NCBI GenBank assembly: GCA_903951185.1
Contig: CAJBBC010000118.1
Coordinates: 1 to 30,628, forward strand
DNA: 30,628 nucleotides
Source of the DNA: an uncultured Actinomycetes bacterium
GTDB lineage: Bacteria > Actinomycetota > Actinomycetes > S36-B12 > UBA5976
Reading direction: 5' to 3'
Below, one piece after another: positions 23,209-30,628 of this stretch. The translations under genes and the position numbers were made by a program. The notes under the pieces were generated by a model that had not been told where the DNA came from, did no database searches, and saw only the letters and a list, made by a program, of their open reading frames with translations. Position 1 is the first letter of the stretch. Each line of letters starts with the position of its first letter.

Positions 23209-25761
23209 TTATTCGGCAGGATCGTCTTGCGTAGTTTCACCTGAAGTTGTTTTCGCTGCCACAACAGGCTCGGCTATTTTTAAACTCTCAAGTTTGGCTA
23301 ATGCCGCCGCTGAGGACCTAGCAACTGCAACAACTTCTTCGTCGTCGCCAACTTTCATAAATGAAACGCCCATAGTGTCTCGACCAGCTGCGCGAATCTC
23401 ATCCACTCTGGTTCGAATAACAACACCACTACTTGCAATTGCAAAAATTTCATCTTCGGCTTCACAAACTAATGCGCCAGCTAGGCCACCACGTTTTTCA
23501 ACTAAGCGCATCGCACGAACACCTTGGGTACCTCGGCCTTTTGCATTCCACTCGGAAAGGGCAGTACGTTTTGCAAACCCGCCATCAGTTATGGTCACTA
23601 CAAATGCATCTGTTTTAGCAACTTCCATAGTGAGTAGGTAATCATCTGGATTCTTAAAACGAATACCGATCACACCAGTAGCACTGCGGCCCATCGGACG
23701 TAATGTGTCATCGCTTGCATTAAATCGAACTGAATTACCAAACTTTGAAACTAACAGTAAGTCATCGTCGTCAGTTATTAACTGGGCTGAAACTACAGCG
23801 TCATCATCTTTTAAATTAATTGCAATTAAACCGGTTGACCGATTTGAGTCATATTCAGTTAATCGTGTTTTCTTAACCACGCCATTTTTAGTTGCCAACA
23901 CTAAATATGGAGCTTGCTCGTAATCACGTAAATCTAAGACTTGGGCAACAAATTCTTCTTGGCCAAGTTGAAGTAAATTCGCCACATGCTGACCACGTGC
24001 ATCTCGCCCTGCTTCAACTAGTTCGTAGGACTTAACTCGGAAAACTCGACCTTTATTTGTAAAGAACAAAATCCAATGATGTGTTGAGGTAACAAAAAGA
24101 TGTGTTACTACGTCATCTTGTTTTAGAGCTGCACCTTTAACACCGCGGCCGCCTCGCTTTTGAGCTCGATATAAACCAGCTTTAGTTCTTTTCACATAGC
24201 CGTTTTGAGTGAGTGTTACAACGATTGGTTCATCAGCAATTAAATCTTCGTGGCTAACATCATCTTCAGCGGCAACAATAGTTGATCGACGATCGTCACC
24301 AAACTTCGCGACAACTTCAGCTAACTCTTCGCTGACAATTGAGTACTGGCGTTTTACATTTCCAAGGATGTCTTTGTAGTCAGCAATTTCGGCCATTAAC
24401 TTATCGTGCTGTGTTTGTAGCTCATTGCGTTCTAACGCAGCAAGCTTTCGTAGTTGCATATCCAAAATTGCTTGCGCTTGAATTTCATCTATCTTAAGAA
24501 GTTTCATTAACCCAAGTTGCGCAACATTTGCTGATTCAGAACCTCGGATAAGAGCAATTACTTCATCAATCCGATCGATGGCTTTGAGTAGACCAATCAA
24601 AATATGTACGCGCTCTTCAGCAATCCGTAATCGATATGCAGTGCGTCGTTGAATCACTTCAATCTGGTGATCGATCCAATGTGTTACAAATGCATCAAGG
24701 GCAAGAGTTCTCGGTACGCCATCAACAAGCGCCAGCATGTTACAGCCGAAGTTATCTTGTAGTTGGGTGTACTTAAATAAATTATTGAGTACCACTTTTG
24801 GAACTGCATCGCGTTTTAAGACAACCACGATTCGCATTCCAGTACGTGAACTTGATTCGTCAATTAAGTCAGCGATTCCGTTTATTTTGCCGGTATCAAC
24901 AAGTTCAGCAATTCGTTCTAATAAGTTGTCTGGGTTAACTTGATACGGCAATTGAGTAATAACAATTATTGAGCGGCCGCGTTTATCTTCACTTATCTCA
25001 GTTACTGCGCGCATTGTGATTGAGCCGCGGCCAGTGCGATAAGCATCTTTGATTCCGCTACGGCCAACAATTAATCCACCAGTTGGAAAATCTGGACCAG
25101 TTATTCGCTGGGTTAAAGCTTCAAGTAATTCTTCGCGAGTTGCATCTGGATTTTCAAGTGACCATTGAATACCGGCCGCAACTTCTTTTAAGTTATGCGG
25201 TGGAATGTTTGTGGCCATGCCAACGGCAATACCGGATGATCCGTTAACTAAAAGATTTGGAAACCTGCTTGGCAGAACTGTCGGTTCTAAATTTTTACCA
25301 TCATAATTTGGTGTGAAGTTGACTGTTTCTTGGTCAATGTCTCGAACCATTTCCATTGCCAGTGACGCTAATCGACATTCGGTATATCGTGATGCCGCAG
25401 CTGAGTCATTACCCGGTGAACCAAAGTTTCCTTGGCCTTGAACTAGTGGATAGCGCAAAGTCCAACTCTGGGTTAGTCGAACTAATGTGTCATAAATCGC
25501 CGAATCACCATGTGGGTGATACTGACCCATTACTTCACCAACGACACGGGCACTCTTATTAAACGATTTATCCGGGCGGTAGCCGCCGTCGTACATCGCG
25601 TAAATAACTCTTCGATGGACAGGTTTTAAACCATCTCGAACATCAGGTAATGCGCGCGAAACAATAACGCTCATTGCGTAGTTAATGTACGAACGTTGCA
25701 TCTCTACATTGAGATCAACAATTTCAATCTGGTCGTTAGTCTTGTCATTAATTTCAGTCAT
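23209..25761 (-). CDS. gyrA: DNA gyrase subunit A
   Basis: The 850-residue subunit cuts and rejoins DNA during negative supercoiling. The catalytic tyrosine is Tyr126 in ASRYTECRLA. The quinolone region HPHGDSAIYDTLVR places Ser87 and Asp91 at the two drug-contact positions, the susceptible pattern. The C-terminal beta-pinwheel carries the GyrA box QKRGGRG, which marks a gyrase and not a topoisomerase IV. The acidic tail ends in DDPAE. The ATG overlaps the gyrB stop as TAATG, so the subunits are translationally coupled. No intein is present. Confidence 0.99.
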   Translation of the reverse strand: MTEINDKTNDQIEIVDLNVEMQRSYINYAMSVIVSRALPDVRDGLKPVHRRVIYAMYDGGYRPDKSFNKSARVVGEVMGQYHPHGDSAIYDTLVRLTQSWTLRYPLVQGQGNFGSPGNDSAAASRYTECRLASLAMEMVRDIDQETVNFTPNYDGKNLEPTVLPSRFPNLLVNGSSGIAVGMATNIPPHNLKEVAAGIQWSLENPDATREELLEALTQRITGPDFPTGGLIVGRSGIKDAYRTGRGSITMRAVTEISEDKRGRSIIVITQLPYQVNPDNLLERIAELVDTGKINGIADLIDESSSRTGMRIVVVLKRDAVPKVVLNNLFKYTQLQDNFGCNMLALVDGVPRTLALDAFVTHWIDHQIEVIQRRTAYRLRIAEERVHILIGLLKAIDRIDEVIALIRGSESANVAQLGLMKLLKIDEIQAQAILDMQLRKLAALERNELQTQHDKLMAEIADYKDILGNVKRQYSIVSEELAEVVAKFGDDRRSTIVAAEDDVSHEDLIADEPIVVTLTQNGYVKRTKAGLYRAQKRGGRGVKGAALKQDDVVTHLFVTSTHHWILFFTNKGRVFRVKSYELVEAGRDARGQHVANLLQLGQEEFVAQVLDLRDYEQAPYLVLATKNGVVKKTRLTEYDSNRSTGLIAINLKDDDAVVSAQLITDDDDLLLVSKFGNSVRFNASDDTLRPMGRSATGVIGIRFKNPDDYLLTMEVAKTDAFVVTITDGGFAKRTALSEWNAKGRGTQGVRAMRLVEKRGGLAGALVCEAEDEIFAIASSGVVIRTRVDEIRAAGRDTMGVSFMKVGDDEEVVAVARSSAAALAKLESLKIAEPVVAAKTTSGETTQDDPAE

Positions 25762-27728
25762 TAGATATCCAAGAACCTCACGTCATGAGCATTTCGCTGA
25801 ATAAATGAGCGGCGGCTTTCTACGTCTTCGCCCATTAATGTGGAAAATAGTGCATCAGCTTGAGCTGCGTCATCAACAGTTATTTGTAGTAGCACGCGAG
25901 TAGCTGGATCCATAGTGGTTTCCCAAAGTTCTTCAGCGTTCATTTCGCCCAAACCTTTATAGCGTTGAACATCTTCTTGGCGTAATTTCTTGCCAGCTGC
26001 CAGACCAGCTTCAACTACAGCGTCGCGCTCGCGATCGCTATATGCGTATGCCGGAGCTTCACGAGACCACTTAATTTTATAAAGCGGTGGTTGCGCTAAG
26101 TAAACAAACCCACCATCAACTAACGGTTTCATGTAGCGGAATAAAAATGTAAGTAGCAGTGTGCGAATGTGTTGTCCATCGACGTCAGCATCCGCCATTA
26201 AAACAAGTTTGTGATATCTAAGTTTGTTGATATCGAATTCATCTTGGATGCCAGTACCAAACGCGGAAATAATTGCTTGCACTTCAGTGTTTTGTAAAAC
26301 ACGATCAAGTCGAGTTTTTTCAACATTAAGTATTTTTCCGCGGATAGGCAAAATTGCTTGAGTGCGTGGATCGCGACCTTGTCCGGCTGAACCACCGGCT
26401 GAGTCACCTTCAACAATAAATACTTCACACTCACTTGGTTCACTACTGGAACAATCTTTTAATTTTCCAGGTAAGCCACTTGAACCTAATAAACCTTTTC
26501 GGTTTCTAGCTAGGTCGCGAGCTTTACGCGCAGCTAACCTAGCGGTTGCTGCTTGCACAGACTTGCGTGCGATGTCTTTACCTTCACTTGGATTTTTAGA
26601 AAACCATTCAGCGAGTTGTTCGTTAACTACTTTTTGTACGAAAGTTTTTGCTTCAGTGTTACCAAGTTTTGTTTTTGTTTGGCCTTCGAATTGAGGTTCA
26701 CGTAATTTGATGGAGACAATCGCGGCTAAACCTTCGCGCACATCGTCACCACTTAAGTTGGCATCTTTTTCTTTCAGGATGCTCCACTCACGTGCGTACT
26801 TATTTACTAGTGAAGTAAGGGCAGTTCGAAAACCTTCTTCATGGGTTCCACCTTCAATTGTGTTAATTGTGTTGGCGAAGGTATAGACCGACTCGGTATA
26901 AGTGCTATTCCACTGCATTGAAACTTCAAGGCTCAACCCGCGTTTTTCATCTTCAGAAGAAAAGGAAATAACTGAGGAGTGAATTGGTTGCTTACGAGCG
27001 TTAATGTGCGAAACAAAATCCGCGATACCGCCATCGTATTTGTAAGTTACTGACTTTGGTGTCTCCGCTTTGGCATCGGCATCAACATCATCAATTACAG
27101 CTATTACACCCGGACGTTCATCAGTTAGTCGAATAGTTAAACCGCGATTAAGAAATGCCATTTCCTGGAAACGTCGTGAAAGTGTTTCAAAATCGTAAAC
27201 AGTTGTTTCAAAAATATCGCCGTCTGCCCAGAAAGTTACTGAGGTGCCGGTTGTTTCTGATTTGCCACCTTTTTTAAGTGGTGCAGTTGGCACACCATAT
27301 TTGTACGACTGGGTATGTATTGAACCTTCAGTTCGAACTTCTACTGCAACTTTTTTTGAAAGTGCGTTAACAACAGAGACACCAACACCGTGTAAACCAC
27401 CGGATACTGCGTAACCGCCGCCACCAAATTTTCCACCGGCGTGTAAAACAGTTAAGACAACTTCCACTGCTGGTTTACCTTCGGATGGAACAATGCCAAC
27501 CGGAATACCGCGGCCGTTATCTATTACACGAACGGCGCCGTCTGCTAATAAAGTGACATCAATTTCAGTACAGTGACCAGCTAAAGCTTCGTCGACAGAG
27601 TTATCGACCACTTCGTAAACCATGTGGTGTAAACCGCGTTCACCAGTTGATCCGATGTACATGCCAGGGCGTTTACGGACTGCATCTAGGCCCTCTAGGA
27701 CCTGGATTGCACTTGCGTCATAAGACAC
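25761..27728 (-). CDS. gyrB: DNA gyrase subunit B
   Basis: The 655-residue ATPase subunit starts at GTG 27728 with the frame MSYDASAIQVLEGLDAVRKRPGMYIGS. The GHKL ATP site is visible (VVDNSVDEALAG, and GLHGVGVSVVNALS for the lid), and the TOPRIM domain has EGDSAGGSAGQGRDP (about 438-452) and the DADVDGQHI metal motif. QRYKGLGEMN contacts GyrA. Length is normal for short-type GyrB and no intein is present. It follows DUF721 by a 132-base gap with its own promoter candidate. Confidence 0.99.
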   Translation of the reverse strand: MSYDASAIQVLEGLDAVRKRPGMYIGSTGERGLHHMVYEVVDNSVDEALAGHCTEIDVTLLADGAVRVIDNGRGIPVGIVPSEGKPAVEVVLTVLHAGGKFGGGGYAVSGGLHGVGVSVVNALSKKVAVEVRTEGSIHTQSYKYGVPTAPLKKGGKSETTGTSVTFWADGDIFETTVYDFETLSRRFQEMAFLNRGLTIRLTDERPGVIAVIDDVDADAKAETPKSVTYKYDGGIADFVSHINARKQPIHSSVISFSSEDEKRGLSLEVSMQWNSTYTESVYTFANTINTIEGGTHEEGFRTALTSLVNKYAREWSILKEKDANLSGDDVREGLAAIVSIKLREPQFEGQTKTKLGNTEAKTFVQKVVNEQLAEWFSKNPSEGKDIARKSVQAATARLAARKARDLARNRKGLLGSSGLPGKLKDCSSSEPSECEVFIVEGDSAGGSAGQGRDPRTQAILPIRGKILNVEKTRLDRVLQNTEVQAIISAFGTGIQDEFDINKLRYHKLVLMADADVDGQHIRTLLLTFLFRYMKPLVDGGFVYLAQPPLYKIKWSREAPAYAYSDRERDAVVEAGLAAGKKLRQEDVQRYKGLGEMNAEELWETTMDPATRVLLQITVDDAAQADALFSTLMGEDVESRRSFIQRNAHDVRFLDI

Positions 27729-27861
27729 TGACAGGGCCTTCCATTTGAGTCTTTTTTTGGCCTAAATAGGCACAAAAATAAGGCTTTTTTGTGGTTTTGT
27801 ATGTGCTCTTATTCTACCCTTTTTGGGCTGTTTTAGACAGTCAGATATCGGGATTTAGGCC
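27729..27861 (-). promoter_or_regulatory. gyrB leader/promoter region with inverted repeats
   Basis: The minus strand carries a TAGAAT -10 box (27816-27811) about 80 bases upstream of the gyrB GTG; the -35 is weak. GGCCTAAAT (27759-27767) and ATTTAGGCC (27853-27861) form a perfect 9-base inverted repeat bracketing the promoter, and GCCTA-AA-TAGGC (27760-27771) is a local hairpin that competes with it. The region may sense supercoiling or terminate upstream transcription, which is inference. Confidence 0.45.
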
Positions 27862-28370
27862 TACCCGTAGGTGTCTCTTGGCCCTCTTCCCGGGACGCTT
27901 CTGAGCCCATGTTTCCATGATGGCGCAGCTGGTCCGAGGATTTTTATTTCACTTAATCGGCCAATTCCGATCTGTTCTTCAAGACGTTTTTCTAAATTTG
28001 GTAAAAGTAGTTTCATTTGGGTTGCCCAAGCAGTGGAATCGGCACGTAAAACCAAAATTCCCGACTGCCCACTGGCATCTAGGTTGAATTCTTCAATTTG
28101 GACGTGCTCAGCGATGTCGTCGCCCACTATTGGTTTCCACTGTGCCCGTAATTTTCCGGTCGCTAACTGTAAATCCCAGCCTTTATTAATAATCATTTTG
28201 TCGATTAAGCCGGCAAGTTTTGCTGGGTCTCGCTCATCGGGTCCGGAACCACTTCGTTGTTCATCAACATAGGTTCTTGGTGTTGTTGGTTTAAATATTT
28301 TTAGACCGGTTCGAGCCCGGGCTCTAGATAACAGAGACCTTAAAAATTCTTGTTGTTCATTAGTAGCCAC
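27861..28370 (-). CDS. DUF721 (DciA-like) family protein
   Basis: This 169-residue protein has a variable N-terminal region and a C-terminal DUF721 domain (about 75-155) with LRAQWKPIVGDDIAEHVQ and STAWATQMKLLLPNLEKRL. DUF721 proteins in other bacteria (DciA) help load the replicative helicase. The actinobacterial members sit between recF and gyrB as here (Rv0004-like). It starts two bases after the recF stop, so it belongs to the dnaN-recF operon. A helicase-loading role is plausible but inferred from the family. Confidence 0.92.
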   Translation of the reverse strand: MATNEQQEFLRSLLSRARARTGLKIFKPTTPRTYVDEQRSGSGPDERDPAKLAGLIDKMIINKGWDLQLATGKLRAQWKPIVGDDIAEHVQIEEFNLDASGQSGILVLRADSTAWATQMKLLLPNLEKRLEEQIGIGRLSEIKILGPAAPSWKHGLRSVPGRGPRDTYG

Positions 28371-28372
28371 AG

Positions 28373-29464
28373 TTAATTATCCGCTAACACAATTTGTTCG
28401 CCAACTAGGCCATCTGGTAAGTCCTCAACCACGGCTGCGGTTATTAATGTTTGTTCAACGTTTGTTAGCGCGTTAAGTAATCTTGTGCGGCGGCGTTGAT
28501 CTAACTCTGCAAACACATCGTCCAAAATTAATATTGGGTCGTCATCGTGTTCACGCAACACGTTAAACGTAGCGATGCGCATCGCAAGTGAGATACTCCA
28601 GGATTGGCCGTGTGAAGCATAGCCTTTGGCCGGCATCCCACTTAAATTAATTTCAAGTTCGTCGCGGTGTGGACCAACTAAAGTCATCCCGCGATCAATT
28701 TCTTCTTTATGTTTTTGTTCAAGTGCGTCAGAAAGCTGTTCGCCAATATTATTTTCTAAATCTGTTAACCACTTAGCTGAATAATTAATAATTAGCGGTT
28801 CATGTGAGTCACTTAGTGTCGCACCGTGTTGTGAAATAAATGGAGTAAGTAGTTTTAGGGAGTTTATTCTTTGTTCAACTATTTGAGTGCCGAGTGTAAT
28901 TAGTTGTTCATCCCAGACAGCTAATGTTGCCTTGGCTGTTGTAGATAATTCTTTTCGGCCAGCTGACTTTAATAATGAGTTGCGTTGTTTTAAAGCTCGA
29001 TCATATTCAGATCTTTTGTTGGAAAATTTAGGCGACAATAAAACACTAAAGTCATCTAGAAATTTACGGCGGTCAGTGGGCTCCCCTTTTACAAGCGCTA
29101 AGTCTTCTGGGGCAAAAACAACTGCGTTTACTAGACCAAGTAAGTCGCGTGGTTTAGGTAGTGCGCTTTTATTTAACAAAACTTTATTTGGGCCATTTTG
29201 GTTAATAGTTATTTCAGCGGTGGCTAATCTGCCGTGCTTCTCGAAAACCCCTGTTATTTGAGCGCTTATTTCATCAGTTTGGATTAATGGTTGATCACTA
29301 GCCACACGGTGACTGCTTAAGGTTGCAAAGTAGTTAACCGCTTCAACAATATTTGTTTTGCCGCGCCCATTGCGCCCAACAATAGTTGTAGTAGGTCCAA
29401 CAAAATTTAAACTTAGGTTTTTGTGATTTCTAAAATTATTTAATGTGAGTGCGTTAATTCGCAT
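28373..29464 (-). CDS. recF: DNA replication and repair protein RecF
   Basis: The 363-residue SMC-like ATPase binds gapped DNA and helps load RecA. Walker A is GRNGRGKT (30-37) after the signature LTLNNFRNHKNLSL; the ABC signature region is present (SHGQSWSISLAMRI) and Walker B is PILILDDVFAELD. The start ATG overlaps nothing, lying one base downstream of the dnaN stop, so it is co-transcribed with dnaN. Length is standard. Confidence 0.98.
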   Translation of the reverse strand: MRINALTLNNFRNHKNLSLNFVGPTTTIVGRNGRGKTNIVEAVNYFATLSSHRVASDQPLIQTDEISAQITGVFEKHGRLATAEITINQNGPNKVLLNKSALPKPRDLLGLVNAVVFAPEDLALVKGEPTDRRKFLDDFSVLLSPKFSNKRSEYDRALKQRNSLLKSAGRKELSTTAKATLAVWDEQLITLGTQIVEQRINSLKLLTPFISQHGATLSDSHEPLIINYSAKWLTDLENNIGEQLSDALEQKHKEEIDRGMTLVGPHRDELEINLSGMPAKGYASHGQSWSISLAMRIATFNVLREHDDDPILILDDVFAELDQRRRTRLLNALTNVEQTLITAAVVEDLPDGLVGEQIVLADN

Positions 29465-29465
29465 T

Positions 29466-30593
29466 TTACTGTTGGCGAATTGGCATTAATAAATATTTGA
29501 AACTGTCGTCGGATTCAGCGCCAATTTCATTAGTTCCAGTAATTACCGCCGGTCTAATTGAGGTAGTCATAGCAATTACTGCCACAGCTGCATCTATTGC
29601 GTGTAGACCATCTAATAAAAATTGGTGATTGAATGCAATTGAAATTTCTTCACCATTATTTGTTGCTTCGATAGTTTCTTGCGCTGCGGCAAGTTCGCCA
29701 CTTCCACCGCCACCAAAAATTACGGCTTCGTTTTGTTTAAAAGTAATTTTGATTGGGGCTTCTCGATCTAGCACTAACGCAACGCGTTTTACTGAATCAA
29801 TTAGATCGCTTGTTTTAACTTGAGCAACACTTGTTGACTCGCTTGGTAATAAAGTTCGGTACGGTGGAAAATCTGCGGCGAGTACGCGACTGGTAGTTTT
29901 GCGGCCGCTACCTTCAATTCCAAAAAGGCCTTCGTTGTTAGCGGTGAAAGCTATTGAAATTGCTTCGCTAGTTGCTAAAGATTTTGTTGCTTCATGTAAG
30001 AAGCGTGCCGGAATTAATGTGTGAGTTGCAATTGATGTTGAAACTGGATTCCAGTTAATTTCGCGAACTGCTAATCGGTAACGGTCGGTTGCCGCCAAAG
30101 TAATTACAGATCCTTCTACATCAATTTTTATTCCAGTAAATGCTGGAAGTGTTTCATCGCGAGAAGCTGCGGTTGCTACTTGGGAAATAGCAGCAGCAAA
30201 CTCGTTGCCTGAAATACTTCCGCTAAATTCAGGCATGTTTGGTAGTGGTGGATATTCACCAACTGGCATTGTTGGAATGGTGAATGAGGAACGGCCACAA
30301 GTTATATTGACTTGGTTGCCAGATAGGGCGAATTCTATTTTTGTCGATGGTAGCGATTTTGTGATGTCTGCCAACAGTCGGCCTGGTACCAAAACAGTGC
30401 CTGGTTGTTCTACGTCGGCGTTAACGCTTGCTTGACCACTTACATCCGCATCACTTCCGGAAAGAACCAGGCTAGATTTTTCGGCTACTAGGTGTAGTCC
30501 AGTTAAAAGCGGTTGGGTTGATTTATTTGGAAGGGTCCGTGAAGCCCAGTTAACGGCATCAGCCATAGCGTCACGATCGACCTGGAATTTCAC
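29466..30593 (-). CDS. dnaN: DNA polymerase III beta sliding clamp
   Basis: This is the ring-shaped processivity factor. The frame opens at GTG 30605, but I place the start at GTG 30593 because the product then begins MKFQVDRDAMADAVNWASRTLP, the usual actinobacterial N-terminus; it has 375 residues. Three clamp domains are recognisable, with PLLTGLHLVA, GEYPPLPNMP and the terminal YLLMPIRQQ, which ends in the expected PxR motif. dnaA and the intergenic origin region should lie just beyond the right edge; only 23-35 bases upstream are visible and contain no DnaA box. Confidence 0.98.
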   Translation of the reverse strand: MKFQVDRDAMADAVNWASRTLPNKSTQPLLTGLHLVAEKSSLVLSGSDADVSGQASVNADVEQPGTVLVPGRLLADITKSLPSTKIEFALSGNQVNITCGRSSFTIPTMPVGEYPPLPNMPEFSGSISGNEFAAAISQVATAASRDETLPAFTGIKIDVEGSVITLAATDRYRLAVREINWNPVSTSIATHTLIPARFLHEATKSLATSEAISIAFTANNEGLFGIEGSGRKTTSRVLAADFPPYRTLLPSESTSVAQVKTSDLIDSVKRVALVLDREAPIKITFKQNEAVIFGGGGSGELAAAQETIEATNNGEEISIAFNHQFLLDGLHAIDAAVAVIAMTTSIRPAVITGTNEIGAESDDSFKYLLMPIRQQ

Positions 30594-30628
30594 GAAATTT
30601 CTCACTTACTTTTAGTTCTTTAATGTTG

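Noticed and set aside
19857..27728. Possible inteins in DnaB, GyrA or GyrB
   Set aside because: All three are of normal length and the Walker A, TOPRIM and catalytic Tyr motifs are uninterrupted.
27871..28272. 133-residue plus-strand ORF opposite DUF721
   Set aside because: No family resemblance and the opposite strand encodes a recognisable DUF721 domain.

Overview
The window looks like a stretch of chromosome next to the replication origin of a low-GC, streamlined actinobacterium. The evidence is a WhiB regulator, the actinobacterial order dnaN-recF-DUF721-gyrB-gyrA-tRNA-Ile-DLW39-tRNA-Ala, a MarP-type protease, a Crp/NUDIX/Nth/MarP block, and a Tad locus in the same gene order as Mycobacterium tuberculosis Rv3660c-Rv3654c. 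The AT-rich base composition, short intergenic gaps and many ATGA-type overlaps fit the freshwater acI group (Ca. Nanopelagicales: Planktophila/Nanopelagicus-like). The lineage is my inference; the phylum is well supported.

Layout from right to left, moving away from the origin. (1) 23.0-30.6 kb, minus strand: dnaN, recF, a DUF721 gene, gyrB and gyrA, then tRNA-Ile(GAT), a 36-residue DLW-39 protein and tRNA-Ala(TGC). (2) 21.3-22.8 kb: an MFS exporter preceded by a strong terminator hairpin, then a short AT-rich gap with DnaA-box-like sequences immediately upstream of dnaB. (3) 16-21 kb: dnaB, a class III aminotransferase of unknown substrate and a HisC/Pat aminotransferase, converging on yqeY and an EamA permease. 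(4) 9.4-15.7 kb, minus strand: whiB, a DUF4177 gene, ridA, crp, nth, a CoA-type NUDIX gene, marP and acs. (5) 8.2-9.4 kb, plus strand: an ArsB/SLC13-like permease with a hairpin leader, stop codon against stop codon with acs. (6) 2.4-8.0 kb, minus strand: a Holin-X-like membrane protein, a degenerate Fic-fold protein, then tadZ/ssd, tadA, tadB, tadC, flp, tadE and a second TadE-like gene. (7) 0-2.3 kb: tRNA-Arg(ACG) and the 5' part of a large secreted fibronectin-type-III protein that runs off the left edge.

Functionally the window joins DNA replication and topology (clamp, RecF, gyrase, DnaB), global regulation (WhiB, Crp), acetate activation (Acs), envelope stress or proteolysis (MarP), base-excision repair (Nth), metabolite clean-up (RidA, NUDIX) and a compact surface-appendage system (Tad pilus plus an FN3 surface protein). 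I saw no insertion sequences, prophage, CRISPR array or inteins. The most interesting non-coding signals are the DnaA boxes at dnaB, the hairpin leader of the permease, the terminator/attenuator before the MFS gene, and two inverted repeats in the whiB-yqeY divergent region. The most interesting proteins are the Fic-like protein, which keeps an inhibitory-helix motif but has lost its catalytic motif, and the unusual class III aminotransferase.
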